Of a stretch of 64,000 nucleotides of DNA, positions 13,501 to 24,452 are shown in pieces. Position numbers and translations under genes: made by a program. The DNA is from Cheilinus undulatus. Lineage: Eukaryota > Chordata > Actinopteri > Labriformes > Labridae. The first letter of the stretch is position 1, and each line of letters begins with the position of its first letter. The notes under the pieces were generated by a model. That model saw only the letters and a list, made by a program, of their open reading frames with translations, was not told the origin of the DNA and searched no databases. Location of the stretch: NCBI RefSeq assembly GCF_018320785.1, contig NC_054873.1, positions 31,214,196-31,278,195 on the forward strand, given 5' to 3'.

Positions 13501-14018
13501 CTGGAGATGAAAGAAGAGGATGGAGCTGTTAGAAACACAAACATGGCCTTCTTAACTGGGTCACTCTTGGGCTTGCATTACCTACTGCAGATACTACTCA
13601 GAAAAAGAAGCCCAAAAATAAACAGCACACCCACAGCTTTATCATGCATCATACTTTGCTCACTGTCAACTGTCAAACCAGTGAGAGAAGAAGACATATC
13701 TTCACAAATGTGCAACGCATAAATATCAGGTCAAAATAGACAAGGACTCTGCTGTAGTCTGAATTACATTTTTCAGCCCCCCTCATCTTTTTCCAACCTC
13801 TCATGGTAATGTATGATAATTATATGCACAAGGCATGTTCTGAAACACAGGACGAGCTAGTTGCATCACTAGCAGTAAAATATACTAAAACACCAGGCAT
13901 CTGAGGAGAGTGCGTCTTGAGCGCTTCTACTATTTTAGGATGTTTAAATGTTTTATCTCGACCACTTACTTATTAGACCACAAAAGGTTCTGTCCTGCTG
14001 ACTGCTGCTGACTGAACA

Positions 14019-14053
<35 letters not shown>

Positions 14054-14485
14054 AAGCAGGGTGAAAACGACCATTATAACAGCAGAGGTTCAAAAAGATC
14101 CCCTGACAGTGACATTCTGCTGGCTTTTCATTTGTAGCTCTTTTGCATCAAAGGGAAGGAGCATGTAAGTCAAACATAAAAAGGAAACCTTTGTGATAAG
14201 TTAACTGACTCTGAGTCAGAAAAAGATGATAAGGTGAGGGAATCTGCTAAATATATCTGTTCATCTGATAAGAAAAAAGAAAAGGGGGAGGTGAAATGGG
14301 GGTCCAGCACACCTACATGGTCCCAGCAGTGGGCTAAATAATGAACAGATGTGAGAGGAATTAGAAGCAGGTTCAGAGTCCAATCTGAATCTTTATTAAT
14401 TCAACACACACATGAGCTGTGTCAGCATAATTGAATTTCCTTCAGGATTAATAAAGTATCCATCTATTTAACCTCCCACGTCAAT
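13501..14485 (-). other. Probable furin first intron, proximal part
   Basis: No exon seen on either strand. It contains a 31-base poly(A) tract at 14022-14052 and otherwise unique AT-rich sequence. Confidence 0.5.
14022..14052. repeat. Poly(A) tract, 31 bases
   Basis: Uninterrupted A run. Reads as a homopolymer microsatellite; no retrotransposon body is recognisable beside it. Confidence 0.95.
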
Positions 14486-15335
14486 TACAGATGCACTGAT
14501 TCACTTTTTTGAAGGGATACCGATACTGATTCTTGTACTTTTATAAATCCTAATAAAAAATCTTTTTGTTTCTGGTAGTATTATAGTTCATTCAGGAACA
14601 CTCTTGTCATATATATTACCATTTTACCGCAAAATGGATATACAGTTTTACGTGGCAGAGAAGGCTCTGCTCAAAAGGTGCTCCCTGGGTTAGTCAAGCA
14701 GCATGCTTTGACTTTCCAGGGAGTGCATGGCTAGAAAGCCCCATATGGATATGGGGTAGGTACATTTATGCAAACTGAATACAAAAACTAAGTTCAAAAG
14801 CATTTAATCCATAGTAGCATGAATCTGAATGAAGGTGCATAAAAACTTATAAAGGAGGAGGCTGGGGTGGTGGAGGTGAAGCTTTGCCAGCGGCAGCAGC
14901 GTGGTGCATAAGTATTAATGCAAGCAGAGATTAGTGAGAAGTACATCATGTATCATACCCACTGTGTTGAGAGAAAGAGCTGTGATTAGCTGTGGAAGCT
15001 AGGAGATGATAATTGGTAATTGGCTGGCTGTCAGCTGATCATGACTGGCAACTGACAATTGTGTCCTGCATGAATTCCAGGCGTCATTTAAAATGAAACA
15101 TTGTTTTTTCATTCAAAGATCAAAGAAACATTTAAAATGCATTAAACTTTGTATTATTTCAAATAAATGTATTTTAACTGTGTGCTGGCTTCACATAGAA
15201 ACAGATAGCAGCAAAAAAAAAATTGATGTTTTTACATTTGAAACTGAAGTACACTGTAGAAATCCAGATGTAAACAACCAACAGGACGTCAGGGCTACTG
15301 GAGCAAAGTGAATGTTTAAAATAAAGGTGAAATAC

Positions 15336-15820
15336 TAACCCAGCATGACAGATGGATGTGTTTCACACATAAAACCACTCATACACAGCGTTTAGAAAAG
15401 GGCAGAGCTTTTGACAAAAAAAAAAAAAACTCGGAATGTGACTGGATGAATGTTCTGTCACATCTTTACGGGCCAATCAGAGCAACAAAACGTGACATAG
15501 CCGCTATCGAGGACTAAACTCCATAGGGAACAACTCGCTGCTGTTCTTTGTTCTTCTTTTAACGAAGAAATTTCATCAAGTTCTGACAAAACTGGCGCTT
15601 TAGCAGCAACCATGCTAATGTCTTCCACCATAATTGCACAGGTCTCTTGATGCTGCTTGCTCATGTCATGACTCTGCCGTGCCAGGAAGTACTGCCCCTC
15701 GTTGCTGATTGGTCCTGTCACTTTCTAACCGGGCCCAAACGGTTCAGACGGGAGTATTGCAAGATGGATTCATCAGTGAGAAACAAGGAAATGGGCGGGT
15801 CCATCTGCTATGCAAGGTTA
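15336..15820. mobile_element. MITE copy 1, 20-bp TIRs and about 9-bp target duplication
   Basis: The left end TAACCCAGCATGACAGATGG and the reverse complement of the right end, TAACCTTGCATAGCAGATGG, match at 16 of 20 positions. Flanks GTGAAATAC (left) and GTGAAATAA (right) match at 8 of 9 bases, suggesting an 8-9 bp target duplication. The interior is shared, same orientation, with 44363-44917 (for example the 'acgggccaatcagagcaacaaaac' block). Inside lies a 60-90 codon open frame on each strand, without known domains. Superfamily uncertain: the target length fits hAT (8) or Mutator-like (9-10) elements. Confidence 0.75.
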
Positions 15821-15869
15821 GTGAAATAATGTATTGAAAGTAAATATGTAGAAATGAATATAGACCAGA

Positions 15870-16480
15870 ATTAATCTCAAATAAGTAAAAAAAAACAGTT
15901 CCTCCAGCCTCTTGGACCTTGAAGAGTGAAGAGGCACAGAATCCACATTGCTTGAAGTCCAGTGTGAAGTTTCTACAGTCAGTGATGATTTGGGCTGCCA
16001 TGGCATCTGCTGGTGTTGGTCCACTGTGTTTTCTGAAGTCCACAGTCAACCCAGCCATCTACCAGGACATTTTAGAGCACTTCATGCTTCCTTCTGCTGA
16101 CAAGCTTCATGGAGATGCTGATTTCATTTTCCAGCAGGACTTGGCACCTGCCCACACTGCCAAAGGTACCAAAAGCTGGTTCAATGACCATGGTGTTACT
16201 GTGCTTGATTGGCCAGCAAACTGGCCTGACCTGAACCCCATAGAGAATCTATGGGGTATCGTCAAGAGGAAGGTGAGAGACACCAGACCCAACAACGCAG
16301 ATGACCTGAAGGCATTTCTGTAAACCATAATCATCAACATTTCAAGAAATAAAAGCTTGAAATATTTCACTCTATGTGTAATGAGTCTATATAATATATG
16401 GGTTTCACTTTCAGAAAAGAGTGACAAAAAATATTGAACTTTTTCATGATATTCTAAGTTTTAGAGATTTACCTGTATAT
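15870..16480 (+). mobile_element. Tc1 transposon fragment, 3' half of DD34E transposase
   Basis: A plus-strand frame ending at the TAA after 16320 gives about 134 residues of the transposase C-terminal half. The second catalytic Asp lies in FQQDLAPAHTAK and the third acidic residue in WPDLNPIENLWG, with 34 residues between them, the DD34E spacing of Tc1. The frame ends at DDLKAFL. The 3' terminal repeat reads TTGAACTTTTTCATGATATT and ends in ACCTGTAT near 16480. The N-terminal DNA-binding half, first Asp and 5' terminal repeat are missing, so it is immobile. Confidence 0.85.
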
Positions 16481-16812
16481 CTCAGCTCTAAATGCTACAT
16501 AAGACCACAAAATCCAACAACAGAAACAGAAAGTGGCGTTTTTGCCTTTTATGATTAAATCACAGACAGTGTTCTAAAAGTAAATGCGGAAATGCATTTA
16601 AATGCATGGCAGTGTTTGTAAATAGTGTGTCGTTATAACACGATGGATGCTACTGTGCGGTGTGGTCACGGTAGCATTCATAGTGTAATGCAAAACTTGA
16701 ATTTGTATCGGTGACGTGGATTGGCGCTGTCAGTCCGATGTCCAAAAAAACCCCCCAAACAATGACATTAATATCGGATGTCATGTATTATACTGGCTTC
16801 GTCCCATCTCTA

Positions 16813-18454
16813 CTGACAAGTTAGTGATGTCAGTCCAACACGCTGGTCTTGAGTATGAGCATCAAGCTGGAGTTAAATAACTTGACACCAATGAGCAATG
16901 AAACTGACTTAGCACATCCTTGAAAAGATGATCCCTTTATTTTGACAACTAAAGAAGCTTTACTTGCTCCGATCTTGCATCATACTGGCATCTCATGATC
17001 TAGTTTCCATACAGTCTTGATCTTTCCTCAGCAGTTTTGACTTCTAAGAAGATAAACCCTTTTGATTGTCTTAATAACCACATGCTTTTTTTTCTCCATG
17101 GCCACCCACAGAACAAATTAACATTTTTATCCCCACTCCCTTAAGGCTGGGAGAAAAGCAAGATCAGCAGTGTGGTGTTCATTCTGTCAAACTGTCACAA
17201 ATTGTGGAGGGTAATGAACATTGCAGGTTATGGCGGCTGCGATGGAGCCGCAGACTTTCCGTCTCATTAATGGATTTTGGGAAACAATGGGAGCCTTTTT
17301 CTTCTGCAAGGTAAGGGAAACCTGCAGAGGAGCCGACTGTTTCTCAGGGTTCACATGTAGTAGAGGGGAAAAGAAAACATATCTATCTTAACAGTGCTTT
17401 TCAATTAAGAGGGGGGTATTCTGGCAAGGGGTGGCGAAATCTAAAAGGTCTATACACGTCCCAACACTGCTGCAATGAAAAACAAAAAAAAAAGAAAAAC
17501 ATGTCAGTTCTACCCAAAAGATGAAATGATTACAAAAAGGGCTCATGCTGCACACATATAATAAAAACCAGGGTAAAAAATAGAGGTATGAAATATGCAT
17601 GACAATGTATGAGAAGTCTGAGTCATATACAAATTTTAAGTTATATGGGGAAAAAACAGTTACCAATATGATCCAGGAATTCTGCAAGTCTTGAGCCCTA
17701 TTTAGATTGTTAGTTCAAGGCCTGATATTTACTACCCTCAGAAGTCTCACCTTCACTATGAATGCCAAGGAAATGTAATAGGAGGACGAAGAGATCCCAC
17801 CTCTGTGCCAGCTTTAGAGGGGAAATAACAGAGGTGTAAGAAAGGTGAAAAGAGGAAGCCAAGGGGGATAGTAGCACTTTTTGTGTGCATGTCTGACTGT
17901 GCATGAATGTGAAGCTCCCACTGCTTGATTACACTCTCCCATGTTTTTACCACATTATGTCACAGTAGAATCAGTATTAAAGAATGAAGGTATAAAGGCA
18001 GCAGAACTTGGCTACAGAACTTTGGCCGAGTCCCTCTCTGAGAGGGAGTTTAATCAGGTAATTTGAATGGACAAGACACATTCCATGAGCACTGATAAAG
18101 AGTACAGGAGCACTGGGACTGTTAACCAGATGTATCATCTTGTACTTTTCAGGCACTCTGAATATCATTAATGTAGGTTACAAAAGGTTTTTGTTTTGCT
18201 TGATCAAACTGGTACCTCTGAATCCACCAGGCAGCAAAAGCAAATGTCAGCAGGATCTTACTTTAGCATTCCCACAGTAAATAGAAATACTGTAGCAGTA
18301 ACTGTTCCAATATACAACAATCTAGGTCCAACTGTTGTACTGAGTAACACCACAGCCATGGTTACCTTCAACTCTTGGACTGGGGCAATTTACTGGGGCT
18401 GTTACTCTGAACAATGATAATAAACTGTTTTCAAGTGCAAATTGTTCCCAGAGT
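16813..18454 (-). other. Probable furin first intron, no firm gene
   Basis: Mostly unique non-coding sequence. The one exon-like oddity is at 17230-17310 on the plus strand, listed under findings. Other open frames are AT-rich and featureless. Confidence 0.45.
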
Positions 18455-18540
18455 GCTCACCAATATAGCAATTTGGGATAGCGCCCATATAGAGGCGGTA
18501 GTCCTCAAGGCACTGGATCAATTTCCTGTCTCACCTCCTG
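18455..18540 (+). repeat. tRNA-derived SINE fragment, sense
   Basis: A block with 'gcgcccatatagaggcggtagtcctcaag' (18480-18510) matches the tRNA-like head of a common fish SINE in sense orientation, truncated before the tail. It is immediately followed by an antisense copy. Confidence 0.5.
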
Positions 18541-18726
18541 TTTTTTTTTTTCTTTTAAAGATTATTTTATTGGTATAGGATAGCTGAAGAGAGACAGGAA
18601 ATGCAGGGAGAGAGACATGCATCAAACATGCAGAGACTGGGAATCAATCCCCAGCCAGTGTGTTGAGGACTACAGCTTCTGCCCATGGGCGCCTGCTCTA
18701 CCCAATGAGCTACAGCTGCGCGACCA
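18541..18726 (-). repeat. tRNA-derived SINE, antisense
   Basis: Read on the minus strand from 18726, the sequence has a Pol III A box-like segment (TAGCTCATTGGGTAGAGC) and a B box-like segment (GGGATTGATTCCC) at tRNA spacing, then a body containing the revcomp of 'gacaggaaatgcagggagaga'. It is a SINE rather than a tRNA gene because it lacks a foldable acceptor stem and continues into a tail ending in A-rich/T-rich sequence near 18541. Confidence 0.7.
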
Positions 18727-18962
18727 GAATCTCCTGTCCCATCAAATGATAGAAAAAAGCACTGCAAATAATCTTAAAAAAAAAAACGAAAAGTGTGATT
18801 GCGATTGTACTAGACACTGGACAATATCGTTCTTTGTAATAGCAATTACGATACAAGACATAATTTGTATCATGAGTCTACTTGCTTGATTATCAAGGAA
18901 AAATGCAGATAATAATGATAATTTTAAAGTGTGTATTCCTCAACTCTAAACATGCACATATG

Positions 18963-19515
18963 AAAGGTGCAGTGTGTAATCTTAGACAGGTAGCAAGTAA
19001 CAGAACAAACTTGGTAAAAATGAACCATAATGTATATAAATAGGCCTATCTGTATGTTGGGGTGAGTTCTTGAAAAAGATGTTAAAAAACATTTATTTAT
19101 GCATCTAGTAAAATTTAAAATGTTCAGCATCTACATGTATATATCTTTCAGTCTTATGTTTAACTGAAGCTGTGACTTGTGCTTTCCTTAGACTTGAAGC
19201 TTTTCCTGAGACCTGATGCTTTTTATCTGAGATCTGACACCTGCATCTGAGACCCGAGGATGTTCTAAAATGGACACACTGTAAACAGGAGAGGGCAGGG
19301 TAGAAAGCTTAGAGTCTGCAGATTCAGAGGACATTCAAACCCTGTTCCTACACATTATTAGCATAAAGAAATGGACAATTTTAGGCCATTTTAGAAACAT
19401 TTTAGGTCTAATGACATCCATGGCAACAGAGTTGACATCAAAAGTGAGCGTCACTATCTAGAATCTGATTCTTAGATGTTGTATCATTCCCCAATTTTAC
19501 ACACTGCACCTTAAA
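18963..19515. mobile_element. MITE of the AAGGTGCAGTGTGTAA family, copy A
   Basis: The termini are perfect inverted copies of AAGGTGCAGTGTGTAA. The interior shares several blocks, in the same order and orientation, with 24076-24452 (for example 'aaaagtgagc' followed by an 'atctgat..gatgtt' motif near the right end). No open frame. Superfamily not assigned. Confidence 0.75.
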
Positions 19516-19546
19516 GTAGCATAAAAAGTACAAAACATTACTTTCC

Positions 19547-19571
19547 AAAAAAAAAAAAAAAAAAAAAAAAA
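19547..19571. repeat. Poly(A) tract, 25 bases
   Basis: Uninterrupted A run about 30 bases to the right of the MITE. Confidence 0.95.
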
Positions 19572-21324
19572 GTACTGTGATTTAATACTGGTTGTGATAT
19601 TGGGATAGGCCTTTATAAGGAAATCGGCATTCAGAGTTATCAGTCTTTACTCTTAACTTCTACATTTACAATAAGACTTAAAACATTTCAGCCTTACTTT
19701 CTTCTAGAAAACAGTGCTGAGGTTCATCCCAATAGCCTATGCTTGCATTGTGTTAATCTTATAACAGGTTAAAAAAAACGCTCTCCTTTTAGCGAGCCAT
19801 CTATATTGATTTTACACAGTGAATATGGAACCTGTCAATTTAACTGGCCCTCTCTTACAGAGTTGAAAAATGAAGCTAATTTGAAAAATGCCTTCCTGTC
19901 GGCAGTGGGCAATTTGCAATGTAACAACGTTTTTAGGTGTGCACATAAGCTTTCGAATTTCCCTTAATTTCTCAAAAAAGTCCATATGAGAACATTCTGC
20001 CAATAGAGAGTGGCCTTGCCTTTAAAACACCTTAACAATTAACCACAGCATATGGAAGCTTCTATTTTAGAAGAGGCCTACTGATACATCTGTGACTTCA
20101 CTGATACATTTAAGAGTGGGTGTGATTGGAACGCAGCAGGAGAGGTGGTGGAAACATGACCAGGGGCTGTCAGTCTTCCTGTGGAGGAATTCTTCTAAGC
20201 TCATTAGATGCTGATCTTGAGTCACAAAAACTGGAGCAGGGGGTCTGCTGTCACTTAGAGGACTGGGAGGAAAATAGAGAAGAGAGAAAAGCGGGGGGTT
20301 CCGCTTCTATATAACAGCATTGGGGAAAATAATGAGCACATGAGAACATAACGCCCAAAACACCTTGTCTGAAAACAGAGCCTGGAGAACAAGAAGCTGC
20401 TTACTCCTACATTATACATCAAAGGCTTTAAACTTCTTCTTTAAAAACACCAAAGAAGTTAAGACTTTGGAATCTAGACTACAATGAAAAAAGAAGAAAA
20501 AATGGTTGCATAACCTCTCAGGATCAGTACCCTACTCCAGTAAGTGAGCCAGTCTAGATGCAGGGGTGGAGAAGTGACCTGTGGTATTCTAAAATAACAC
20601 GACAGCTTTAAATTATTAATTCAGCACCTTCTGTTTGGTGCTATTGACAGAACTCCAAGAGTAGCTCAGCATCTCATGGTGATAAGGATGGTGAGAAATG
20701 TTGATCAAAGATTCCCGCTCTTCAAAAAATGCTCTCTCATTTAGGAGACAGAGCAGAAGCAGCAAAAAGACAACAGGTTGTTCCTCTCAACACACTTTGC
20801 TTGGATGTTCAGTCTGGAAAATTAATAACGAGCATCCCTCTCCTCTGTCCCAGAAACAGAAGCAGAGATGCCCTTGAGGAGCACTCTCCAGCCCTTAAAG
20901 TGTTCCACTGGAGCTGTTCAGTGGCCAACATGACAAAGCTGTATTGTACGGACAAATCACAGAGTAATCCCTGTCCTGCAACGCCCCCTCAATATCCCTT
21001 ATGCGCCAACACTGTGCATCTATTATTGTCTTGATATCAGCTTTAAGCCCTGGGGCAACAGCCTCTACGCTGCTGGATGCTCTACTAACTCTCAGCTTTG
21101 AGCAACATGAGCTATTCAGACCCGTTAGGAGGCAGACAGCAGAGAACTAAGAAAGGGTTAGAGAGATCTGGGGGTGGAGAGTGGTGGTGCTGAGGTTTCA
21201 AATACAGCAATACCAACATGAATAATGTATAACAATGTGTTGTCCTCTTACCATATAGACTTTCCTTTAACTATATGATATGATGGTCTAACCTGTATCT
21301 AAAGCTTAAGAAAATCTACATACG
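19572..21324 (-). other. Probable furin first intron, no gene seen
   Basis: Unique non-coding sequence with short open frames on both strands and no splice-site-bounded exon that I can support. Confidence 0.45.
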
Positions 21325-21720
21325 AATCATCCATCCATCAATTATCTATACAGCTTATCCTTTTTGGGGTTGAAGGGGGCTGGATCCTCGCTGTGACCGG
21401 ATGAGAGGCAGGGTACATCCTGGACTGTTTGCCAGTCAATCACCTATAATAACATATAAAAGCAAACAACAAAGCAAGCTCACACTCATAGCTATGGGAA
21501 ATTTAGAGTCACCAATCAGCCTAACAGGCAAGTCTTTGGTCAATGGGACAAAACCAGACTACAGAGAGAGCCCATGCACGCAAACTACCAAACTACTACT
21601 ACAGAAGGGCCATGCCCAACTGAGATTCAGACCAGGAACCATTGAGGCAACAGTGCAAACCATCAAGCCACCATGCTCCCCTGAAGACAAATCAGCAGGA
21701 GGTAAATTACCTGGAAATAT
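21325..21720 (+). repeat. Fish interspersed repeat, 'atccatccat...' LINE/SINE 3'-end type
   Basis: It starts CATCCATCCATCAATTATCT and continues through 'ggctggatcctcgctgtgaccgg', 'cagggtacatcctggactg', 'gccagtcaatcac' and 'tttagagtcaccaatcagcctaac', the hallmark order of a repeat abundant in teleosts. The 112-residue open frame across it (21401-21739) is incidental. Confidence 0.75.
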
Positions 21721-21739
21721 ACTAACTTTTGCAAAGTAA

Positions 21740-24075
21740 TGTAACAATTCAAGCATAATTTTCAGGTCTTTAAAATTCAATGCTCAGCCAAAATATGCTG
21801 CAATTGTTCTAAAAATCGTGCAATAAAATATTTAAATGGTTTACTTTTAACTTCCTTCATACATTATATTTAAAGCTAACACAATCACAACAAAAACTTT
21901 CTCAGAAATCTCAAACAAAATTTTGTCACACATCATCTACTACCAGATTCAAGGGATCCTTGCCAGGGAGAACTTAAAATAAAAACATAAACTTTAGCCA
22001 GTACCTCATGAAACTTTACTGTAAAGGTGCAGCAATCTCAGTTTATCATCTATCATTCTATGATTCAGGGTAAGAAACTCGCACCTGCCACCAGCCACAA
22101 GTTGGTATTTTTGAGCAGTGTCAGGTGAATTTGCTCAACCTACCAGCCACTGGGGAAGTTAAATGAAGAGTAACATAACAGTGAATAAGTTAGTTAAAAG
22201 CATGAACAGAATCTTGGCTTTCTGCTTATTCCTACTTACTTTATGAGCAGAGCCAATCTGACCTACAGAGCTTAACAAATTTATTAGACCACCTGTCATA
22301 TTTGTCTCAAAGACCATCCAGCATCATGAAGTACTTTCATGCGGACTCTTTCATTTTCAGTGAGTTCTCCATGTTTTACCATTTTGAACAGGAATGAGGG
22401 ATTTCAAACTGAATTCACCCAAATTCAAGCTGGCTCACTGGGCTTCTCTGAGAAGTCAGAAATTAATCAAGCATAACATTCAACCAATAAAACTCATTTT
22501 TCTGTTCAGAAATGCAAGTAAAGAACTATAATTTGACATATTAATCAAGAAATATTAATGTGCTTATCTATTTTTTCTTTTTTTTTGTAAATCAGTAAAT
22601 TTGAAAATTCATGGATAACAGTAATAATTATATTTTAGCATTAAAATATCATTTGGGTTAAAGAGCTTCTACATATTGGTGTATTAACCATTGCAGAAAC
22701 ATAAAAAATGACTTTGGTAATTACCAATGCTGTTAATTTAGGGCAGCTGTGGCATAAACCTTACTTTGGTTAGGGTTAGGGTGGTCTAAAAATATGTTAA
22801 GCACTGTACATGCTTGCTGACCAAAAGCCTTACCTGTAGTTAACATTACTGCAAGATGCTTTTAGTTGGTGTTCAATTTTTTTCAGAGCCCTGTAAAGAA
22901 AAAAGTACAGCACGTTTTAAAAGAAGGGCTTCCAAGTGTCTTAACATATGCAGTAGCAAATAGAAGAACAAAATATAAGCTTCTAACAATAAGTTCTTTA
23001 TCTTGCCTCTCAGTTGGGATTTGGTTGCAGTTAAAGCTGCATTCGAGGACCTGACTGCAATGGAAACTCTAACCAGCCTCAAAATAACACAAAAGTAAAT
23101 TTATTTCTTTTTATGAACAAAGCACAGAGCATGCCAGTATATTTTTCATAGTTAGAAAATGTCCATTTATTAAACAGCCTTGAATACTATAGGCCTTGAC
23201 TATCGTTAACTCCTGCTGCTTGTTAAAATGAACTGGCTGCTAAAAAAGTAATTGGCGGGTAGATTTTTTAATCCACCAGCCACAGTGGCAGGTATTTCCA
23301 ACCCTTCTATGAGTGCACCAGTTTCACTTCAGTATCTACTGACATCTGGCCTGTTGACAGACGTGGCAGAAAAAAAGGCGAGAAATTGTATCTGTTCCAA
23401 ATGTTTATCTGTTGTGTTGCACCAATTTAAGACGTGGAAACTTTTATACCCAACTGCTGACTCAGAGAAGATTTTATTTGGCAGAGGAAGACACCTGTTG
23501 GACAAACTTATCTGTTTTCGGAGAGAAAATGGCACTGAAATCAGCCCACCAGCAGTGTATTTCTACATGATACTTAGATACAATAAAATAAGACACAATA
23601 TGATACAAAATATTTTTTTACAATAAGTGTTGCACTGCAAGACAGTCAGTTGATGATAAATCACAACATCTGATTAACTGAAGAATATAAAATGGCCCTA
23701 AAAAGGTAAAGTGCAAGATTCATGTACAACACATAATCCAAAATCTTTGGGGCACTGTGTAAAATCTCTCTGGACCGCAGGCAGGCCAGTTCAGCACCTG
23801 GACTCTTCTACTGTGAAGCAAAGCTGTTATGATGGATGAACTGTGTGGTTTAGCATTGTCTGCTGAAATATACAAGGCCTTCTTTGAAAGAGACGTCTGG
23901 ACGGGTGCACGTTGCCCTTAAACATCTACAGTATACAGTATGTACTTTTCAGCATTGAAAGTGTCTGAACAGTTTTCTATTTTGCCTCAGTCCATTTAAA
24001 TGAGCTTTGGCCCTGAAAAGCCAGGAGCATCTCCAGATCATGCTCACTTATGGCTTTGTCATTGCATGATAGAGC
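21740..24075 (-). other. Probable furin first intron, no gene seen
   Basis: AT-rich non-coding sequence. 'cacctgccaccagccac' near 22083 and its rough inverse 'ccaccagccacagtggcaggt' near 23272 may be ends of an old repeat, but I cannot delimit one. A 124-codon open frame at 23252-23626 has no domain or splice context. Confidence 0.4.
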
Positions 24076-24452
24076 TTTAAAGGTGCAGTGTGTAATGTTT
24101 AGCCTAGTAGCATTTAGCTAAACTAACTTAGTAAACATGAAACACAATAAACAGAAGTAGATCCATCTAAATTAGTGTTTAATCATCTTTAAATAGAAAA
24201 CTATCTTGTTTTTATTAACTTAGAATGAGCCATTTTTTTATACATAGGGGAGGGTCCCCTCCATGGAGTTCGCCTCCATGGATTTTTGCATCTTGCACGT
24301 TTCTACAGTACCACAGAAGGGAACAAATAACAGATACACAGGTTTTTAATTATACTAGTTGCCAGAGTCACTACCAAAAGTGAGCATTTCAATCTACAAT
24401 CTGACTGTTTGATGTTAGCTATATCCCCTAATTTTACAAGCTGCACCTTTAA
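24076..24452. mobile_element. MITE of the AAGGTGCAGTGTGTAA family, copy B
   Basis: Left end TTTAAAGGTGCAGTGTGTAA; right end, reversed, TTAAAGGTGCAGCTTGTAAA. About 175 bp shorter than copy A, and same orientation. It shares the 'accaaaagtgagc' and 'caatctgac..ttgatgtt' blocks with copy A. No coding capacity. Confidence 0.75.

Larger units (their letters stand above)
14486..16812. mobile_element. Decayed hAT-like MITE interrupted by two later insertions
   Basis: The left end (ACAGATGCACTGATTC and 'accgatactgattcttgtac' from about 14487) and the right end (about 16770-16812, reading GTCCCATCTCTA) are consistent with inverse termini of one fish hAT-like family (TAGAGATGGGAC against TACAGATGCACT). 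Between them sit a separate MITE (15336-15820) and a Tc1 fragment (about 15870-16480). No clean target duplication, so the pairing of these ends is an inference. Confidence 0.45.

Noticed and set aside
15744..16058. 104-codon minus-strand frame
   Set aside because: Antisense to the Tc1 transposase fragment and the MITE edge.
18541..18726. Possible tRNA gene (A and B boxes)
   Set aside because: Boxes belong to a SINE head; no proper acceptor stem and continuous with a SINE body.
20729..21034. 101-codon plus-strand open frame
   Set aside because: No domain, no exon-type boundaries, ordinary composition for chance frames in this intron.
21401..21739. 112-codon plus-strand frame
   Set aside because: Runs across a common fish interspersed repeat.
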